The notes: generated by a model not told the origin, from the sequence alone. 64,000 bases of DNA from Streptomyces sp. R302 (GCF_012927245.1 NZ_JABBGE010000001.1:186001-250000), one strand, 5' to 3'; shown: positions 9,635 through 19,038, numbered from the stretch's first letter. Translations and numbers: made by a program.

Positions 9635-11565
9635 TCCGTGGCCTCCTCGCGGGGGGTGACGACGGCCAGGACCTGGTCCATGGCGACGGTCGTCCCGGGC
9701 GTGACGTCCAGTTCGGTGACGGTGCCGGCGTGCGGGGCGGAGATGACGTGCTCCATCTTCATCGCCTCGACGACGAGCAGGCTCTGCCCCGCCTCCACCT
9801 CGTCCCCGACCGCCACCTTCACGACGGTGACGGTGCCGGGCATCGGCGCGGCCAGCGTGTCCGCCCCGCCGTGCCGCGCCCCGGAGAGCGCGGCGGCCAC
9901 CGGGTCGTGGTCCGCGACGTGCCAGGAGTCGCCGTCCCGGCCGAGCCAGGCGCCGGCCCGGCGGAAGGAGTGGACGACCCCGTCGACGGTGACGGTGACC
10001 GAACGGTCCGTCACGCGCGCGCCGCCGGGGGCCTCGACCGTGACGGGTTCGAGTCCCGGGACGCGGAACGGGAAGGCCAGGGGCTTCGGCGTGCCGCCGA
10101 GCCGCCAGCCGGTCGGCGCGTCGAACGGGTCCGCCCAGCCGCCGCGCGGCCGCGGCGCCAGCTCCGCGCTCCGTACGGCCGCCGCCGCCGCGTACACCTC
10201 CTCCGGTACGCCCTCCGGGACGAGGCTCTCCGCGTCGCGCTCCACGAGGCCCGTGTCCATCGCGCCGGACACCACGTCCGGGTGGGCGAGGAGGCGGCGG
10301 AGGAAGCCGGCGTTGGTGGGGACGCCGAGGGTGGTGAGGTCCGCGAGGGCCGCGCGGAGCTTGCGGAGGGCCGTGGGGCGGTCCTTCGCGTGGACGATGA
10401 CCTTCGACAGCATCGGGTCGTAGAGGGAGGAGACCTCGGAGCCCTCCAGGAGGCCGGAGTCGGTGCGTACCCCCTCGCCCGAAGGCTCGTGCAACGCCAG
10501 GACCGTGCCGCCGGACGGCAGGAAGCCCCGCGACGGGTCCTCCGCGCAGATGCGGGCCTCGATCGCCCAGCCGTCGAGGCGGACGTCGTCCTGGGTGAAG
10601 TCGAGCGGCTCGCCGGAGGCCACCCGCAGCTGCCATTCCACCAGGTCCAGGCCGGTGATGAGCTCCGTCACCGGGTGCTCGACCTGGAGGCGGGTGTTCA
10701 TCTCCATGAAGTAGTACGCGGAGGGGTCGCCGCCCGGCACGATGAACTCGACCGTGCCCGCGCCGACGTAGCCGCAGGACCGGGCCGCCTCCACCGCCGC
10801 CGCGCCCATCGCCGCGCGGGTCGCCTCGTCGAGGAGGACGCTCGGCGCCTCCTCGATGATCTTCTGGTGGCGGCGCTGGAGCGAGCACTCGCGCTCGCCC
10901 AGGTGCACCACGTTCCCGTGGGCGTCCGCGAGGACCTGGATCTCGATGTGCCGGGGGCGGTCGATCCACCGCTCCACGAGGAGCGTGTCGTCGCCGAAGG
11001 AGGCGCGGGCCTCGCGGCGGGCCGCCGCGATCTCCTCGTCCAGGACCGTCAGGTCCCGCACCAGGCGCATGCCCTTGCCCCCGCCGCCCGCGCTGGGCTT
11101 CAGGAGGACGGGCGCGCCCATCTCCCGCGCGGCCTCGGCCACCCGGGGGTCGGCGTCGCCCGGGACGACGGGCACGCCCGCCGCCTTCACGGTCTCCTTG
11201 GCCCGGATCTTGTCGCCCATGAGGGAGATCGCCTCGGCGGACGGGCCGATGAAGACGAGCCCGGCGTCGGCGCAGGCGCGCGCGAAGGCCGCGTTCTCCG
11301 CGAGGAAGCCGTAGCCGGGGTGGACGGCCTGCGCGCCGGTGCGGCGGGCCGCGTCCAGGAGGGCGGGGACGGAGAGGTACGACTCCGAGGCCGCCGCGGG
11401 CCCGATGCGTACCGCCGTGTCGGCCTCCCGCACGTGCCGGGCGTCGGCGTCGGCGTCGCTGTACACCGCCACCGAGCGGACGCCGAGCGCCCGCAGGGTG
11501 CGGATGACGCGGACCGCGATCTCGCCCCGGTTGGCGACGAGGACGGTGTCGAACATCTGCTGCAT
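9631..11565 (-). CDS. Biotin-containing acyl-CoA carboxylase alpha subunit (methylcrotonyl-CoA carboxylase)
   Basis: Carries biotin carboxylase and biotin carrier domains in one 644-residue chain. It starts FDTVLVANRGEIAVRVIR, has the ATP-grasp loop SAGGGGKGMRLV at about residue 165, the catalytic EMNTRLQVEHPVTE at about 290, and the biotinylation motif VEAMKMEHV with Lys603 near the C-terminus. The frame could begin at a GTG (11580) that overlaps the upstream stop as GTGA, but GAGG nine bases before the ATG at 11565 favours that start. The pairing with the beta subunit and HMG-CoA lyase points to 3-methylcrotonyl-CoA as substrate, though actinobacterial alpha subunits can serve several carboxylases. 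Confidence 0.92.
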   Translation of the reverse strand: MQQMFDTVLVANRGEIAVRVIRTLRALGVRSVAVYSDADADARHVREADTAVRIGPAAASESYLSVPALLDAARRTGAQAVHPGYGFLAENAAFARACADAGLVFIGPSAEAISLMGDKIRAKETVKAAGVPVVPGDADPRVAEAAREMGAPVLLKPSAGGGGKGMRLVRDLTVLDEEIAAARREARASFGDDTLLVERWIDRPRHIEIQVLADAHGNVVHLGERECSLQRRHQKIIEEAPSVLLDEATRAAMGAAAVEAARSCGYVGAGTVEFIVPGGDPSAYYFMEMNTRLQVEHPVTELITGLDLVEWQLRVASGEPLDFTQDDVRLDGWAIEARICAEDPSRGFLPSGGTVLALHEPSGEGVRTDSGLLEGSEVSSLYDPMLSKVIVHAKDRPTALRKLRAALADLTTLGVPTNAGFLRRLLAHPDVVSGAMDTGLVERDAESLVPEGVPEEVYAAAAAVRSAELAPRPRGGWADPFDAPTGWRLGGTPKPLAFPFRVPGLEPVTVEAPGGARVTDRSVTVTVDGVVHSFRRAGAWLGRDGDSWHVADHDPVAAALSGARHGGADTLAAPMPGTVTVVKVAVGDEVEAGQSLLVVEAMKMEHVISAPHAGTVTELDVTPGTTVAMDQVLAVVTPREEATE

Positions 11566-11576
11566 CGTCAGGGTCC

Positions 11577-13184
11577 TCACATCCGGAAGACGCCGAACTG
11601 GGGGTCACCCAGGGGCGCGTTGGCACAGGCGGTCAGCGCGAGACCCAGCACCTGGCGGGTCTCCAGCGGGTCGATCACGCCGTCGTCCCAGAGGCGGGCG
11701 GTCGCGTAGTAGGCGCTGCCCTGCGTCTCGTACTGCTCGCGGATCGGCGCCTTGAAGGTCTCCTCCTCCTCGGCGCTCCAGGCGTCGCCGAGCTGGTCGC
11801 GCTTGACCGTGGCGAGGACCGAGGCGGCCTGCTCGCCGCCCATGACGGAGATCTTCGCGTTCGGCCACATCCACAGGAAGCGGGGGGAGTAGGCCCGGCC
11901 GCACATCGAGTAGTTGCCCGCGCCGAAGGAGCCGCCGACGACGACCGTCAGCTTCGGCACGCGCGTGGTGGCGACCGCCGTGACCATCTTCGCGCCGTGC
12001 TTGGCGATGCCGCCGTGCTCGTACGCCTTGCCGACCATGAAGCCGGTGATGTTCTGGAGGAAGACGAGCGGGATGCCGCGCTGGTCGCACAGCTCGATGA
12101 AGTGCGCGCCCTTCTGGGCGGACTCGGCGAACAGGATGCCGTTGTTGGCGACGATGCCGACCGGGTGGCCGTGGATCCGGGCGAAGCCGGTGACCAGCGT
12201 CTGCCCGTACTCGGACTTGAACTCCTGGAAGCGGGAGCCGTCCACCACGCGGGCGATGACCTCGCGCACGTCGTACGGGGTGCGGGAGTCGACCGGGACG
12301 GCGCCGTACAGCCCGTACGGGTCGACCTTCGGTTCCTCGACGGGCTCGACGGACCACGGCAGCGGGCCCCGCTCGGGCAGGGTCGCCACGATGTTCCGGA
12401 CGATCCGCAGCGCGTGCGCGTCGTCCTCCGCGAGGTGGTCGGTGACGCCGGAGATGCGGGAGTGGACCTCGCCGCCGCCCAGCTCCTCCGCCGTGACGAC
12501 CTCGCCGGTCGCCGCCTTCACCAGCGGCGGGCCGCCGAGGAAGATCGTGCCCTGGTTCCGGACGATCACGGCCTCGTCGCTCATCGCCGGGACGTACGCG
12601 CCGCCGGCCGTGCAGGAGCCCATGACGGCCGCGATCTGCGGGATGCCGGCGCCGGACATGCGGGCCTGGTTGTAGAAGATCCGGCCGAAGTGCTCGCGGT
12701 CCGGGAAGACCTCGTCCTGCATCGGCAGGAAGGCGCCGCCGGAGTCGACCAGGTAGAGGCAGGGGAGGCGGTTGTCGAGCGCCACCTCCTGCGCCCGCAG
12801 GTGCTTCTTCACGGTCATCGGGTAGTAGGTGCCGCCCTTGACCGTGGCGTCGTTGGCGACGATCACGCACTCGCGGCCGGAGACCCGGCCGATGCCCGCG
12901 ATGACGCCGGCGGCCGGGGCCTGGTCGCCGTACATGCCGTTCGCCGCGAGCGGCGCCAGCTCCAGGAACGGCGAACCCGGGTCCAGGAGGGTGTCCACCC
13001 GGTCGCGCGGCAGCAGCTTCCCGCGCGCGGTGTGCCGGGCGCGGGACTTCTCACCGCCTCCGAGCGCCGCCTCGGCCAGCTTGGCCCGCAGCGTCTCCGA
13101 GAGCTCCCGGTGCGCCGCCTCGTTGGCCCGCCAGGCCGCCGAGGCGGGATCTGCCGCGCTCGACAGCTCAGGTGCCTGCCGCAT
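11577..13184 (-). CDS. Methylcrotonyl-CoA carboxylase carboxyltransferase (beta) subunit
   Basis: 535-residue carboxyltransferase of the crotonase-like AccD/MccB family; it moves CO2 from carboxybiotin to 3-methylcrotonyl-CoA. Typical blocks are [21 protein letters not shown] at about 56, [17 protein letters not shown] at about 190, [22 protein letters not shown] at about 345 and [22 protein letters not shown] at about 420. The NNGILF wording is that of methylcrotonyl-type rather than propionyl-type subunits. It is the first gene of the leftward operon, behind two TetR-type operators shared with the divergent regulator gene. Confidence 0.94.
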   Translation of the reverse strand: MRQAPELSSAADPASAAWRANEAAHRELSETLRAKLAEAALGGGEKSRARHTARGKLLPRDRVDTLLDPGSPFLELAPLAANGMYGDQAPAAGVIAGIGRVSGRECVIVANDATVKGGTYYPMTVKKHLRAQEVALDNRLPCLYLVDSGGAFLPMQDEVFPDREHFGRIFYNQARMSGAGIPQIAAVMGSCTAGGAYVPAMSDEAVIVRNQGTIFLGGPPLVKAATGEVVTAEELGGGEVHSRISGVTDHLAEDDAHALRIVRNIVATLPERGPLPWSVEPVEEPKVDPYGLYGAVPVDSRTPYDVREVIARVVDGSRFQEFKSEYGQTLVTGFARIHGHPVGIVANNGILFAESAQKGAHFIELCDQRGIPLVFLQNITGFMVGKAYEHGGIAKHGAKMVTAVATTRVPKLTVVVGGSFGAGNYSMCGRAYSPRFLWMWPNAKISVMGGEQAASVLATVKRDQLGDAWSAEEEETFKAPIREQYETQGSAYYATARLWDDGVIDPLETRQVLGLALTACANAPLGDPQFGVFRM

Positions 13185-13204
13185 CGACCGATCTCCCTTG
13201 TTCG

Positions 13205-13249
13205 GTTAATGAGCGTTAACGTACGCGGTTCAGGTTAACGACCGCTAAC
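13205..13249. promoter_or_regulatory. Paired TetR-type operators in the divergent promoter
   Basis: Two similar inverted repeats, GTTAAT-gagc-GTTAAC (13205-13220) and GTTAAC-gacc-GCTAAC (13234-13249), 29 bases start to start, between the carboxylase operon and the TetR gene. Each half is at most one base off GTTAAC. They are the obvious binding sites of the adjacent repressor. Confidence 0.75.
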
Positions 13250-13271
13250 CAGGTTGTCTAGGATGGAGGGC

Positions 13272-13874
13272 ATGAGCACGAGCCCGACCCCGACGCCCGC
13301 CCGCATGGACGCGCCGACCCGCCGCGAGCAGATCCTCAAGGAGGCCGCCCGCCTCTTCGCCGCGCGCGGGTTCCACGGGGTGGGCGTCGACGAGATAGGA
13401 GCCGCGGTCGGCATCAGCGGCCCCGGGCTCTACCGGCACTTCCCCGGCAAGGACGCGATGCTCGCCGAGCTGCTCGTCGGCATCAGCGAGCGGCTCCTCG
13501 CGGGCGGCCGGCTGCGGGTCGCGGAGTCGCCCGGCGACCCGGCGGCCCTCCTGGCCTCGCTCATCGACGGCCACATCGACTTCGCCCTCGACGACCGCCC
13601 GCTCATCACCCTGCACGACCGCGAGCTCGACCGGCTCAAGGACGAGGACCGCAAGCGGGTCCGCCAGCTCCAGCGCCAGTACGTCGAGCTCTGGGTCGAC
13701 GTCGTGCGCGCCCTGCACCCGGCGGCCGGCGAGCCGGAGGTCCGGGCGGCCGTGCACGCGGTCTTCGGCCTCCTCAACTCCACCCCGCACCTCGGCGCCC
13801 CCCTGGAGCGCGAGGAGATGGAGCGCCTCCTGAGGAGCCTCACCCACGGGGCCCTGGGCGCCCTGGCGGCCTGA
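13272..13874 (+). CDS. TetR-family regulator of the leucine catabolic operon
   Basis: Dimeric repressor of about 200 residues. The N-terminal HTH reads REQILKEAARLFAARGFHGVGVDEIGAAVGISGPGLYRHFPGKDAML, followed by a helical ligand domain (an acyl-CoA is the likely ligand by context). It is transcribed divergently from the carboxylase operon, and two inverted repeats lie between them. The start is uncertain: ATGs at 13263, 13272 and 13305 and a TTG at 13254 are all in frame; GGAGGG lies only one base before the 13272 ATG. Confidence 0.88.
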   Translation: MSTSPTPTPARMDAPTRREQILKEAARLFAARGFHGVGVDEIGAAVGISGPGLYRHFPGKDAMLAELLVGISERLLAGGRLRVAESPGDPAALLASLIDGHIDFALDDRPLITLHDRELDRLKDEDRKRVRQLQRQYVELWVDVVRALHPAAGEPEVRAAVHAVFGLLNSTPHLGAPLEREEMERLLRSLTHGALGALAA

Positions 13875-13886
13875 ACCGCCGCCGCC

Positions 13887-13986
13887 TCATGTCGCCGGCC
13901 GCTCCTCGCGGGTGAGCCGGCGCAGGACGAGCGCGACGACCACGCCGACGGCGGAGCAGGCCGCCAGGGCCAGGAAGCCGTCCGCA
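13887..13986 (-). pseudogene. Remnant of a transporter C-terminus (MFS-like last helix)
   Basis: On the minus strand a frame ends with one clear membrane helix (FLALAACSAVGVVVALVL) and a basic RRLTREERPAT tail before TGA. It resembles the end of a major-facilitator permease. Upstream of HADGF the frame runs straight into the antisense of the next gene and has no start or further helices. I read it as the stump of a deleted transporter gene. No homology search was possible. Confidence 0.35.
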
Positions 13987-14049
13987 TGGAGACGACGGAG
14001 GCGTCTGAGGCGCGGAACGTCTCCCCGGCCGCGCGGCGGGCGCGTCACA

Positions 14050-14841
14050 ATGAGCCCCATGCCGATACTCAGCCGTGCCGCCCTCGTCGAGCACCTCGTC
14101 CGCAGCCGCATCGCGGGCGACGTCGCCACCCCCCGCGAGAACAACCTCGACCACTACCGCAAGCTCGCCAACGGCGACCGGCACTACTGGTTCGGCCTGG
14201 AGCTCGGGGACCGGTGGACGGACGAGCAGGACGTGCTGGCCGTGATGGCCGAGCGCTGCGGCGTCGTCGACGACCCGGCCCACCGCGCCGGGCAGGACAC
14301 CATCGACCCCGAGCTGACCGTCGACGCCCTCGACCGGATGGCCGCCCGCCTGAAGGAGGCCGCCGCCGCCCGGCAGCGCGTGCTCTTCGCGACCGGCCAC
14401 CCCGGTGCGCTGATCGACGCGCACGGCCGGGTCGCCGCCGCGCTGCGGGCGCAGGGCTGCGACGTCGTGCGGATCCCCGGCGGGCTCGTCGCCGACGAGG
14501 GGTACGTCGTGCAGTTCGCGGACGTCGCCGTGTTCGAGCGCGGCGCCAGCCTCTGGCACACCCACTCGCCGGAGCCGATGAACGCGATCCTCGACGGCCT
14601 CGCCCTGCTCGGCGAGGCCGCGCCGGACCTCGTCGTCGCCGACCACGGCTGGGCCGGCCGCGCCGCGCAGCGCGGCATCGACTCCGTCGGCTACGCGGAC
14701 TGCAACGACCCGGCGCTCTTCCTCGCCGAGGCCGAGGGCACCATGAAGGTGACCGTCCCGCTCGACGACCACGTCGTGGACCCGCGCTTCTACGAGCCGA
14801 TGACGACGTACCTGCTGAACGCCGCGGGCCTCCTGGGCTAG
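14050..14841 (+). CDS. Phosphatase-like conserved protein
   Basis: A 263-residue cytosolic protein of a conserved actinobacterial family that is annotated as phosphatase. Visible blocks: TPRENNLDHYRKLANGDRHYWFGLELGDRW at about 25-55, VLFATGHPGALIDAH at about 115, LWHTHSPEPMNAILD at about 175 and VVADHGWAGRAAQRGIDSVGYADCNDPALF at about 195-225. The ATG at 14050 and one three codons later are both possible starts. It ends in the same CTAG (14838-14841) that holds the stop of the convergent CDF gene. I cannot name a substrate, and the phosphatase label rests on recollection of the family. Confidence 0.75.
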   Translation: MSPMPILSRAALVEHLVRSRIAGDVATPRENNLDHYRKLANGDRHYWFGLELGDRWTDEQDVLAVMAERCGVVDDPAHRAGQDTIDPELTVDALDRMAARLKEAAAARQRVLFATGHPGALIDAHGRVAAALRAQGCDVVRIPGGLVADEGYVVQFADVAVFERGASLWHTHSPEPMNAILDGLALLGEAAPDLVVADHGWAGRAAQRGIDSVGYADCNDPALFLAEAEGTMKVTVPLDDHVVDPRFYEPMTTYLLNAAGLLG

Positions 14842-15773
14842 GACGGCGGCCCCGGCGTCGGGTCCAGGTAGACCCGCCGCACCGAGGGGAAGCGGGCCCG
14901 GAGGCGCGCCTCCGCCTGTTCGCAGGCCCGCTCCACCTCCGCCGCCGTCACCACGTCCCGGAAGTCGACCTTCGCGGCGATCATCACCTCGCCGGGGCCC
15001 TGGATCAGGGTGATCAGGTCGAGCACGTCCACCACGTGCGCGACGCCGAGGAGCTCCTCGCGGACCTCCGCCCGCATGGGGTGGGGCAGCGGGCGGCCGA
15101 TGAGGAGCTGGGCGTTGGCGCGGCCCAGGACCCAGGCCACGTACACGAGCAGGCAGCCGATGAGGACCGAGGCGACGCCGTCCCAGACGCCGGAGCCGGT
15201 GATCTGGCCGCAGAGGAGGCCGCCGGCGGCGAGCATCAGACCGGCGAGGGCGGCCGAGTCCTCCAGGACGACCGCCTTGACGGTGGTGTCGGGGGTGAGC
15301 CGCAGGTAGTCGGCGAACGGCGCCCGCATCCGTTCCGCCTCCGCCTTGACCTGCTTGACGCCGGTCCGCAGGGAGAAGGCCTCCAGGACGAAGGAGACGG
15401 CGAGCACGACGTACGAGACGAGCGGGTCGCCGAGCTCCTCGCCGTGGGCGAGGGTGTGGATGCCGTCGTAGATCGAGAAGACGGCGCCGCCGACGAAGGT
15501 GGCGACGGCGGCGAGCATCGCCCACACGTACCGCTCGCCCGCGTGCCCGACGGGATGGTCCTCGTCGGCGGGCTTCTCGCTCCGCTTGAGCGCCGTGAGC
15601 AGCATGACCTCGGTGACCGTGTCGGCGACCGAGTGGGCGGCCTCCGACAGCATCGCGCTCGACCCGCTGATGACGCCCGCGACGGCCTTGGCGACCGCGA
15701 TCCCGAGGTTCGCGAACGCCGCCACGATCACGGTGAAGGTGCTCTCGCCGTTGTCGGCCTTGACATCCGTCAT
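14838..15773 (-). CDS. Cation diffusion facilitator (CDF) family metal transporter
   Basis: Inner-membrane divalent-metal/proton antiporter, 311 residues, with about six helices in the first 220 residues and a C-terminal cytoplasmic metallochaperone-like domain (VVDVLDLITLIQGPGEVMIAAKVDF). The first helical pair contains SGSSAMLSEAAHSVADTVTEV with the HSxAD metal-binding pattern of the family. A mid-protein helix carries LEDSAALAGLMLAAGG instead of a clear second HD pair, so metal specificity is open. It is probably monocistronic; both convergent stops are TAG within one palindromic CTAG. Confidence 0.9.
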   Translation of the reverse strand: MTDVKADNGESTFTVIVAAFANLGIAVAKAVAGVISGSSAMLSEAAHSVADTVTEVMLLTALKRSEKPADEDHPVGHAGERYVWAMLAAVATFVGGAVFSIYDGIHTLAHGEELGDPLVSYVVLAVSFVLEAFSLRTGVKQVKAEAERMRAPFADYLRLTPDTTVKAVVLEDSAALAGLMLAAGGLLCGQITGSGVWDGVASVLIGCLLVYVAWVLGRANAQLLIGRPLPHPMRAEVREELLGVAHVVDVLDLITLIQGPGEVMIAAKVDFRDVVTAAEVERACEQAEARLRARFPSVRRVYLDPTPGPPS

Positions 15774-15797
15774 GGCATCGGACGGTATGTCCGGTCG

Positions 15798-16667
15798 TCA
15801 GCGCGGGACGCGAACGACACCCTCCTGGATGACGGAGATCGCGAGCCGCCCGTCCCGCGTCCAGATCCTGGCCTGGCCGAGACCGCGCCCGCCGGAGGAC
15901 GACGGCGACTCCTGGTCGTAGAGGAGCCACTCGTCGGCCCGGAACGGCCGGTGGAACCACATCGCGTGGTCGAGCGAGGCGCCGACCACGTCCCCGACGG
16001 CCCAGCCGCCGCGCCCGTGGGCGAGCAGCACCGAGTCGAGCAGGGTCATGTCGGAGACGTACGTGGCGAGCACGACGTGCAGCAACGGGTCGTCGGACAG
16101 CTTGCCGTTGGTACGGAACCACACCTGCGAGCGCGGTTCGCGCGGCTCCCCGACCGAGCCCCACGGCGGGGCCTCGGCGTACCGCAGGTCGACGGCGGCG
16201 CGCGCCTCGACCAGCCGGTCGGCGATCTCCCGGGGGAGGTGCCGGGGCAGCATCTCCTCGGCGGTCGGCAGCGACTCCGGGTCGGGCGCGGCCGGCATCG
16301 CGACCTGGTGGTCGAGCCCCTCCTCGTGCGCCTGGAAGGAGGCGGAGAGGTGGAAGATCGGCCGCCCGTGCTGGATGGCGACGACCCGCCGGGTGGTGAA
16401 GGACCGCCCGTCCCGGATCCGGTCGACCTCGTAGACGATCGGCGCGCCCGGGTCTCCCGGTACGAGGAAGTACGCGTGGAGCGAGTGGGCGAGACGGTCC
16501 GCGGGGACGGTCCGGCCCGCCGCCACCAGCGCCTGGGCGGCCACCTGGCCGCCGAAGACGCGGGGGACGATCGCGGACCGGGACTGTCCCCGGAAGATGT
16601 CCTGCTCGATCCGCTCCAGGTCGAGCAGGGCGAGCAGGTCATCCAGTGCGGAAGGCGCTTCGGGCAC
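15798..16667 (-). CDS. Acyl-CoA thioesterase II (TesB-like)
   Basis: Double hot-dog thioesterase of 289 residues that hydrolyses medium or long acyl-CoA to free acid and CoA. Recognisable family segments: VFGGQVAAQALVAAGRTV at about 38, SLHAYFLVPGDP at about 62, GRSFTTRRVVAIQHGRPIF at about 90 and SLDHAMWFHRPFRADEWLLYDQESPSS at about 230-255, which includes the catalytic Asp/Gln region. It starts with GTG immediately after the TAA of the upstream acyl-CoA dehydrogenase gene (no gap), so the pair is one transcript in fatty-acid breakdown. Confidence 0.92.
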   Translation of the reverse strand: MPEAPSALDDLLALLDLERIEQDIFRGQSRSAIVPRVFGGQVAAQALVAAGRTVPADRLAHSLHAYFLVPGDPGAPIVYEVDRIRDGRSFTTRRVVAIQHGRPIFHLSASFQAHEEGLDHQVAMPAAPDPESLPTAEEMLPRHLPREIADRLVEARAAVDLRYAEAPPWGSVGEPREPRSQVWFRTNGKLSDDPLLHVVLATYVSDMTLLDSVLLAHGRGGWAVGDVVGASLDHAMWFHRPFRADEWLLYDQESPSSSGGRGLGQARIWTRDGRLAISVIQEGVVRVPR

Positions 16668-17825
16668 TTACAGGCCCATGCTCTTCGCGATGATCGACTT
16701 CATGATCTCGCTGGTGCCGCCGTAGATGCGGTTGACGCGGTTGTCGGCGTACAGGCGGGCGATCGGGTACTCGTTCATGTAGCCGTAGCCGCCGTGCAGC
16801 TGGAGGCAGCGGTCGATGACGCGGTGCGCGACCTCGGTGCAGAAGAGCTTGGCGGAGGCGGCCTCGGCCGGGGTCAGCTCGCCCGCGTCCAGGGCCTCCA
16901 GGGCGCGGTCGGCGACGGCCTCGGCGGCGTCCACCTCGGCCTGGCAGGCGGCCAGCTCGAACTTGGTGTTCTGGAAGTGGGCGACCGGCTTGCCGAAGAC
17001 GGTGCGCTCCTGCACGTACTCCTTGGCGAAGCGGACGGCGGCCTTGGCCTGCGCGTAGGCGCCGAAGGCGATGCCCCAGCGCTCGGAGGCGAGGTTGTGG
17101 CCGAGGTAGGAGAAGCCCTTGCCCTCCTCGCCGAGCAGGTCCTCGACGGGGACCTTGACGTCGACGAAGGCGAGCTCGGCGGTGTCGGAGGTCTTCAGGC
17201 CGAGCTTGTCGAGCTTGCGGCCGATCGAGTAGCCCTCGGACTTGGTGTCGACGGCGAAGAGGGAGATGCCGAAGCGGCGGTCGTCCTCGGACGGGGCCGA
17301 GGTGCGGGCGCAGACGATCACGCGGTCGGCGTGGACGCCGCCGGTGATGAAGGTCTTGGCGCCGTTGAGGACGTAGTGGGTGCCGTCCTCGGAGAGCTTG
17401 GCGGTGGTCTTCATGCCCGCGACGTCGGAGCCGGTGCCCGGCTCGGTCATCGCCAGGGCCCACATCTCCTCGCCGGAGACGAACTTCGGCAGGTAGCGCT
17501 TCTTCTGGTCCGCGCTCGCGAGCATCTTGATGTACGGCAGGGCGAGCAGCACGTGCACGCCGGAGCCGCCGAACTGCACGCCGGCGCGGGAGGTCTCCTC
17601 GTAGAGGACGGCCTCGAACTTGTGGGTGTCGAGACCGGCGCCGCCGAACTCCTCCGGCACGTTGATGCCGAAGATGCCCAGCTCGCCGAGCTTGTAGTAG
17701 AAGTCGCGCGGCGCCTGGCCGGCCGCGAACCACTCGTCGTAGACGGGGACGACCTCGGCCTCGATGAAGGCCCGGATGGTCTCCCGGAACGCCTCGTGGT
17801 CCTCGTTGAATACGGTACGGCGCAC
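16668..17825 (-). CDS. Acyl-CoA dehydrogenase, long-chain (LCAD-like)
   Basis: FAD-dependent dehydrogenase of 385 residues, first step of beta-oxidation. The flavin motif ALAMTEPGTGSDVAG is at about residue 123. The C-terminus reads IYGGTSEIMKSIIAKSMGL, where the position usually filled by the catalytic glutamate is glycine. That is the LCAD/IVD pattern, in which the base is instead a glutamate on helix G, here probably the Glu of NLASERWGIA at about residue 245. It is co-transcribed with the TesB gene. A palindrome 35 bases upstream of the start suggests acyl-CoA-responsive control. Confidence 0.92.
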   Translation of the reverse strand: MRRTVFNEDHEAFRETIRAFIEAEVVPVYDEWFAAGQAPRDFYYKLGELGIFGINVPEEFGGAGLDTHKFEAVLYEETSRAGVQFGGSGVHVLLALPYIKMLASADQKKRYLPKFVSGEEMWALAMTEPGTGSDVAGMKTTAKLSEDGTHYVLNGAKTFITGGVHADRVIVCARTSAPSEDDRRFGISLFAVDTKSEGYSIGRKLDKLGLKTSDTAELAFVDVKVPVEDLLGEEGKGFSYLGHNLASERWGIAFGAYAQAKAAVRFAKEYVQERTVFGKPVAHFQNTKFELAACQAEVDAAEAVADRALEALDAGELTPAEAASAKLFCTEVAHRVIDRCLQLHGGYGYMNEYPIARLYADNRVNRIYGGTSEIMKSIIAKSMGL

Positions 17826-17858
17826 GGTGCGACTCCTCCGGTGTGCGAGCCCAGTTGT

Positions 17859-17874
17859 CTAAGCGCTTGCTCAG
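17859..17874. promoter_or_regulatory. AAGCGCTT-centred palindrome before the LCAD-like gene
   Basis: CTAAGCGCTTGCTCAG (17859-17874) is an imperfect inverted repeat of the kind bound by actinobacterial TetR-type fatty-acid or sterol regulators (CAAG-nn-CTTG type). It lies just upstream of the dehydrogenase start. The regulator is not encoded here. Confidence 0.4.
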
Positions 17875-17901
17875 TCTGTCAGGTCCGAAGTTACCCAGCG
17901 G

Positions 17902-19038
17902 TCACCCGCCCTGTCCAGACTCCCGGCCTGTGATCCAGGCCCGTCCCACGGAGTCGTACCCGTACACCGGCCCTCTCCCCACCCCGCTCGTCCGGAAGGG
18001 TTGCCCGTCCTCGTCCCCGATCCGCACCGTGCCGCTCCGCCCCTCCGCGCTCCACTCCAGTTCCAGGTACCAGCGGCAGTCGCACCCCGCCGTCCGCGCC
18101 GACACCCGCAGCTCCTCCGGCTCGGCGGCGGTGACCGCGTACGGGAAGGAGACCGCAGGGATCGTCCGCCCCTCCTGTCCGGAGGCGTCGTACCCGTCCA
18201 GCGCCCGCGCCACCGGCCGCGGCCGGTCCAGGTCCACCTCGAAACGGCGCGGCGTCACCGCCCCGCCGCACCCGTCGTCCGTCCGGTACGCCGCCCACGG
18301 CAGCGGCGCGCCCCGCTCGACCACCCGCACGTGCAACGCCTGGAGCACCACCGCCGCCGCGCCCTTCCCCTGCACCGACACCCGCACCAGCGTCTCCCCG
18401 CCGTCCACGGCCCCCTGCGCCGTCGCCCAGCTCCGCGCGTCGGCCGCCTCCGGCGGAGGAGGGGGCGTCCGTTCCACGAGGTAGGTGTGCCCGCACCCGT
18501 TCTTCCAGATGTGCGACGCGACCGTCCACGTCAGCGGCGCCGGCGGTTCGGCGACCCGCTCCCCGGTCTTCCCGGGCAGGAGTACGGCTCCGAGCGTCAC
18601 CGCCCCCACGACCGCCAGCGCCCCTCCGACCACGCCCACCCACCCCCACCGGCGCCGCCGCCGCTCGGACGGGAGGCCCGGCACGCGCGCGTGCACGGGG
18701 TCCAGCTCGGGCTCGGGCGCCGCCACCGGGACCGGCACGGGCTCCGGAGCCGACGTCGGCTCCGCGCCGGGTTCCGGTGCCGGAGGGCGGCGGGCGCCGT
18801 CCGCGCGGGTCCAGGCCGCCTCCAGGGCCCGCCGCTCCTCCTCGTCCGCCCCGCACAGCCGCGCCAGCCGGTCGACCACGGCGAAGTCCTCCGGGACGGT
18901 CGCGCCGGAGCAGTACCGGTGGAGGGTGGACGCGCTCACGTTCAGACGCCGGCCCAGCGCCTCGTAACTCCGCCCGTCCCGCGTCTTCAGCGCGCGCACG
19001 AGCCCCGCGAACTCCTCGACCGCGGCGTCCTTCGCCAT
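17902..19038 (-). CDS. Membrane-anchored helix-turn-helix protein
   Basis: A 378-residue protein with an N-terminal XRE-like HTH (RSYEALGRRLNVSASTLHRYCSGATVPEDFAVVDRLARLCG, about 24-65), a Pro/Glu-rich linker, a basic stop-transfer stretch (RRRRR) and one transmembrane helix (GWVGVVGGALAVVGAVTLGAVLL, about 132-154). A roughly 220-residue outer domain with several cysteines follows. This DNA-binding/one-helix/extracytoplasmic layout is common in Streptomyces but of unknown role; the outer part could sense or bind cell-wall or small-molecule signals. The divergent gene encodes a secreted protein and may be its partner or target. Confidence 0.8.
   Translation of the reverse strand: MAKDAAVEEFAGLVRALKTRDGRSYEALGRRLNVSASTLHRYCSGATVPEDFAVVDRLARLCGADEEERRALEAAWTRADGARRPPAPEPGAEPTSAPEPVPVPVAAPEPELDPVHARVPGLPSERRRRRWGWVGVVGGALAVVGAVTLGAVLLPGKTGERVAEPPAPLTWTVASHIWKNGCGHTYLVERTPPPPPEAADARSWATAQGAVDGGETLVRVSVQGKGAAAVVLQALHVRVVERGAPLPWAAYRTDDGCGGAVTPRRFEVDLDRPRPVARALDGYDASGQEGRTIPAVSFPYAVTAAEPEELRVSARTAGCDCRWYLELEWSAEGRSGTVRIGDEDGQPFRTSGVGRGPVYGYDSVGRAWITGRESGQGG

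Noticed and set aside
13986..17933. 1315-codon plus-strand open frame
   Set aside because: Covers four recognisable genes on both strands in other frames and has no domain; a GC shadow.
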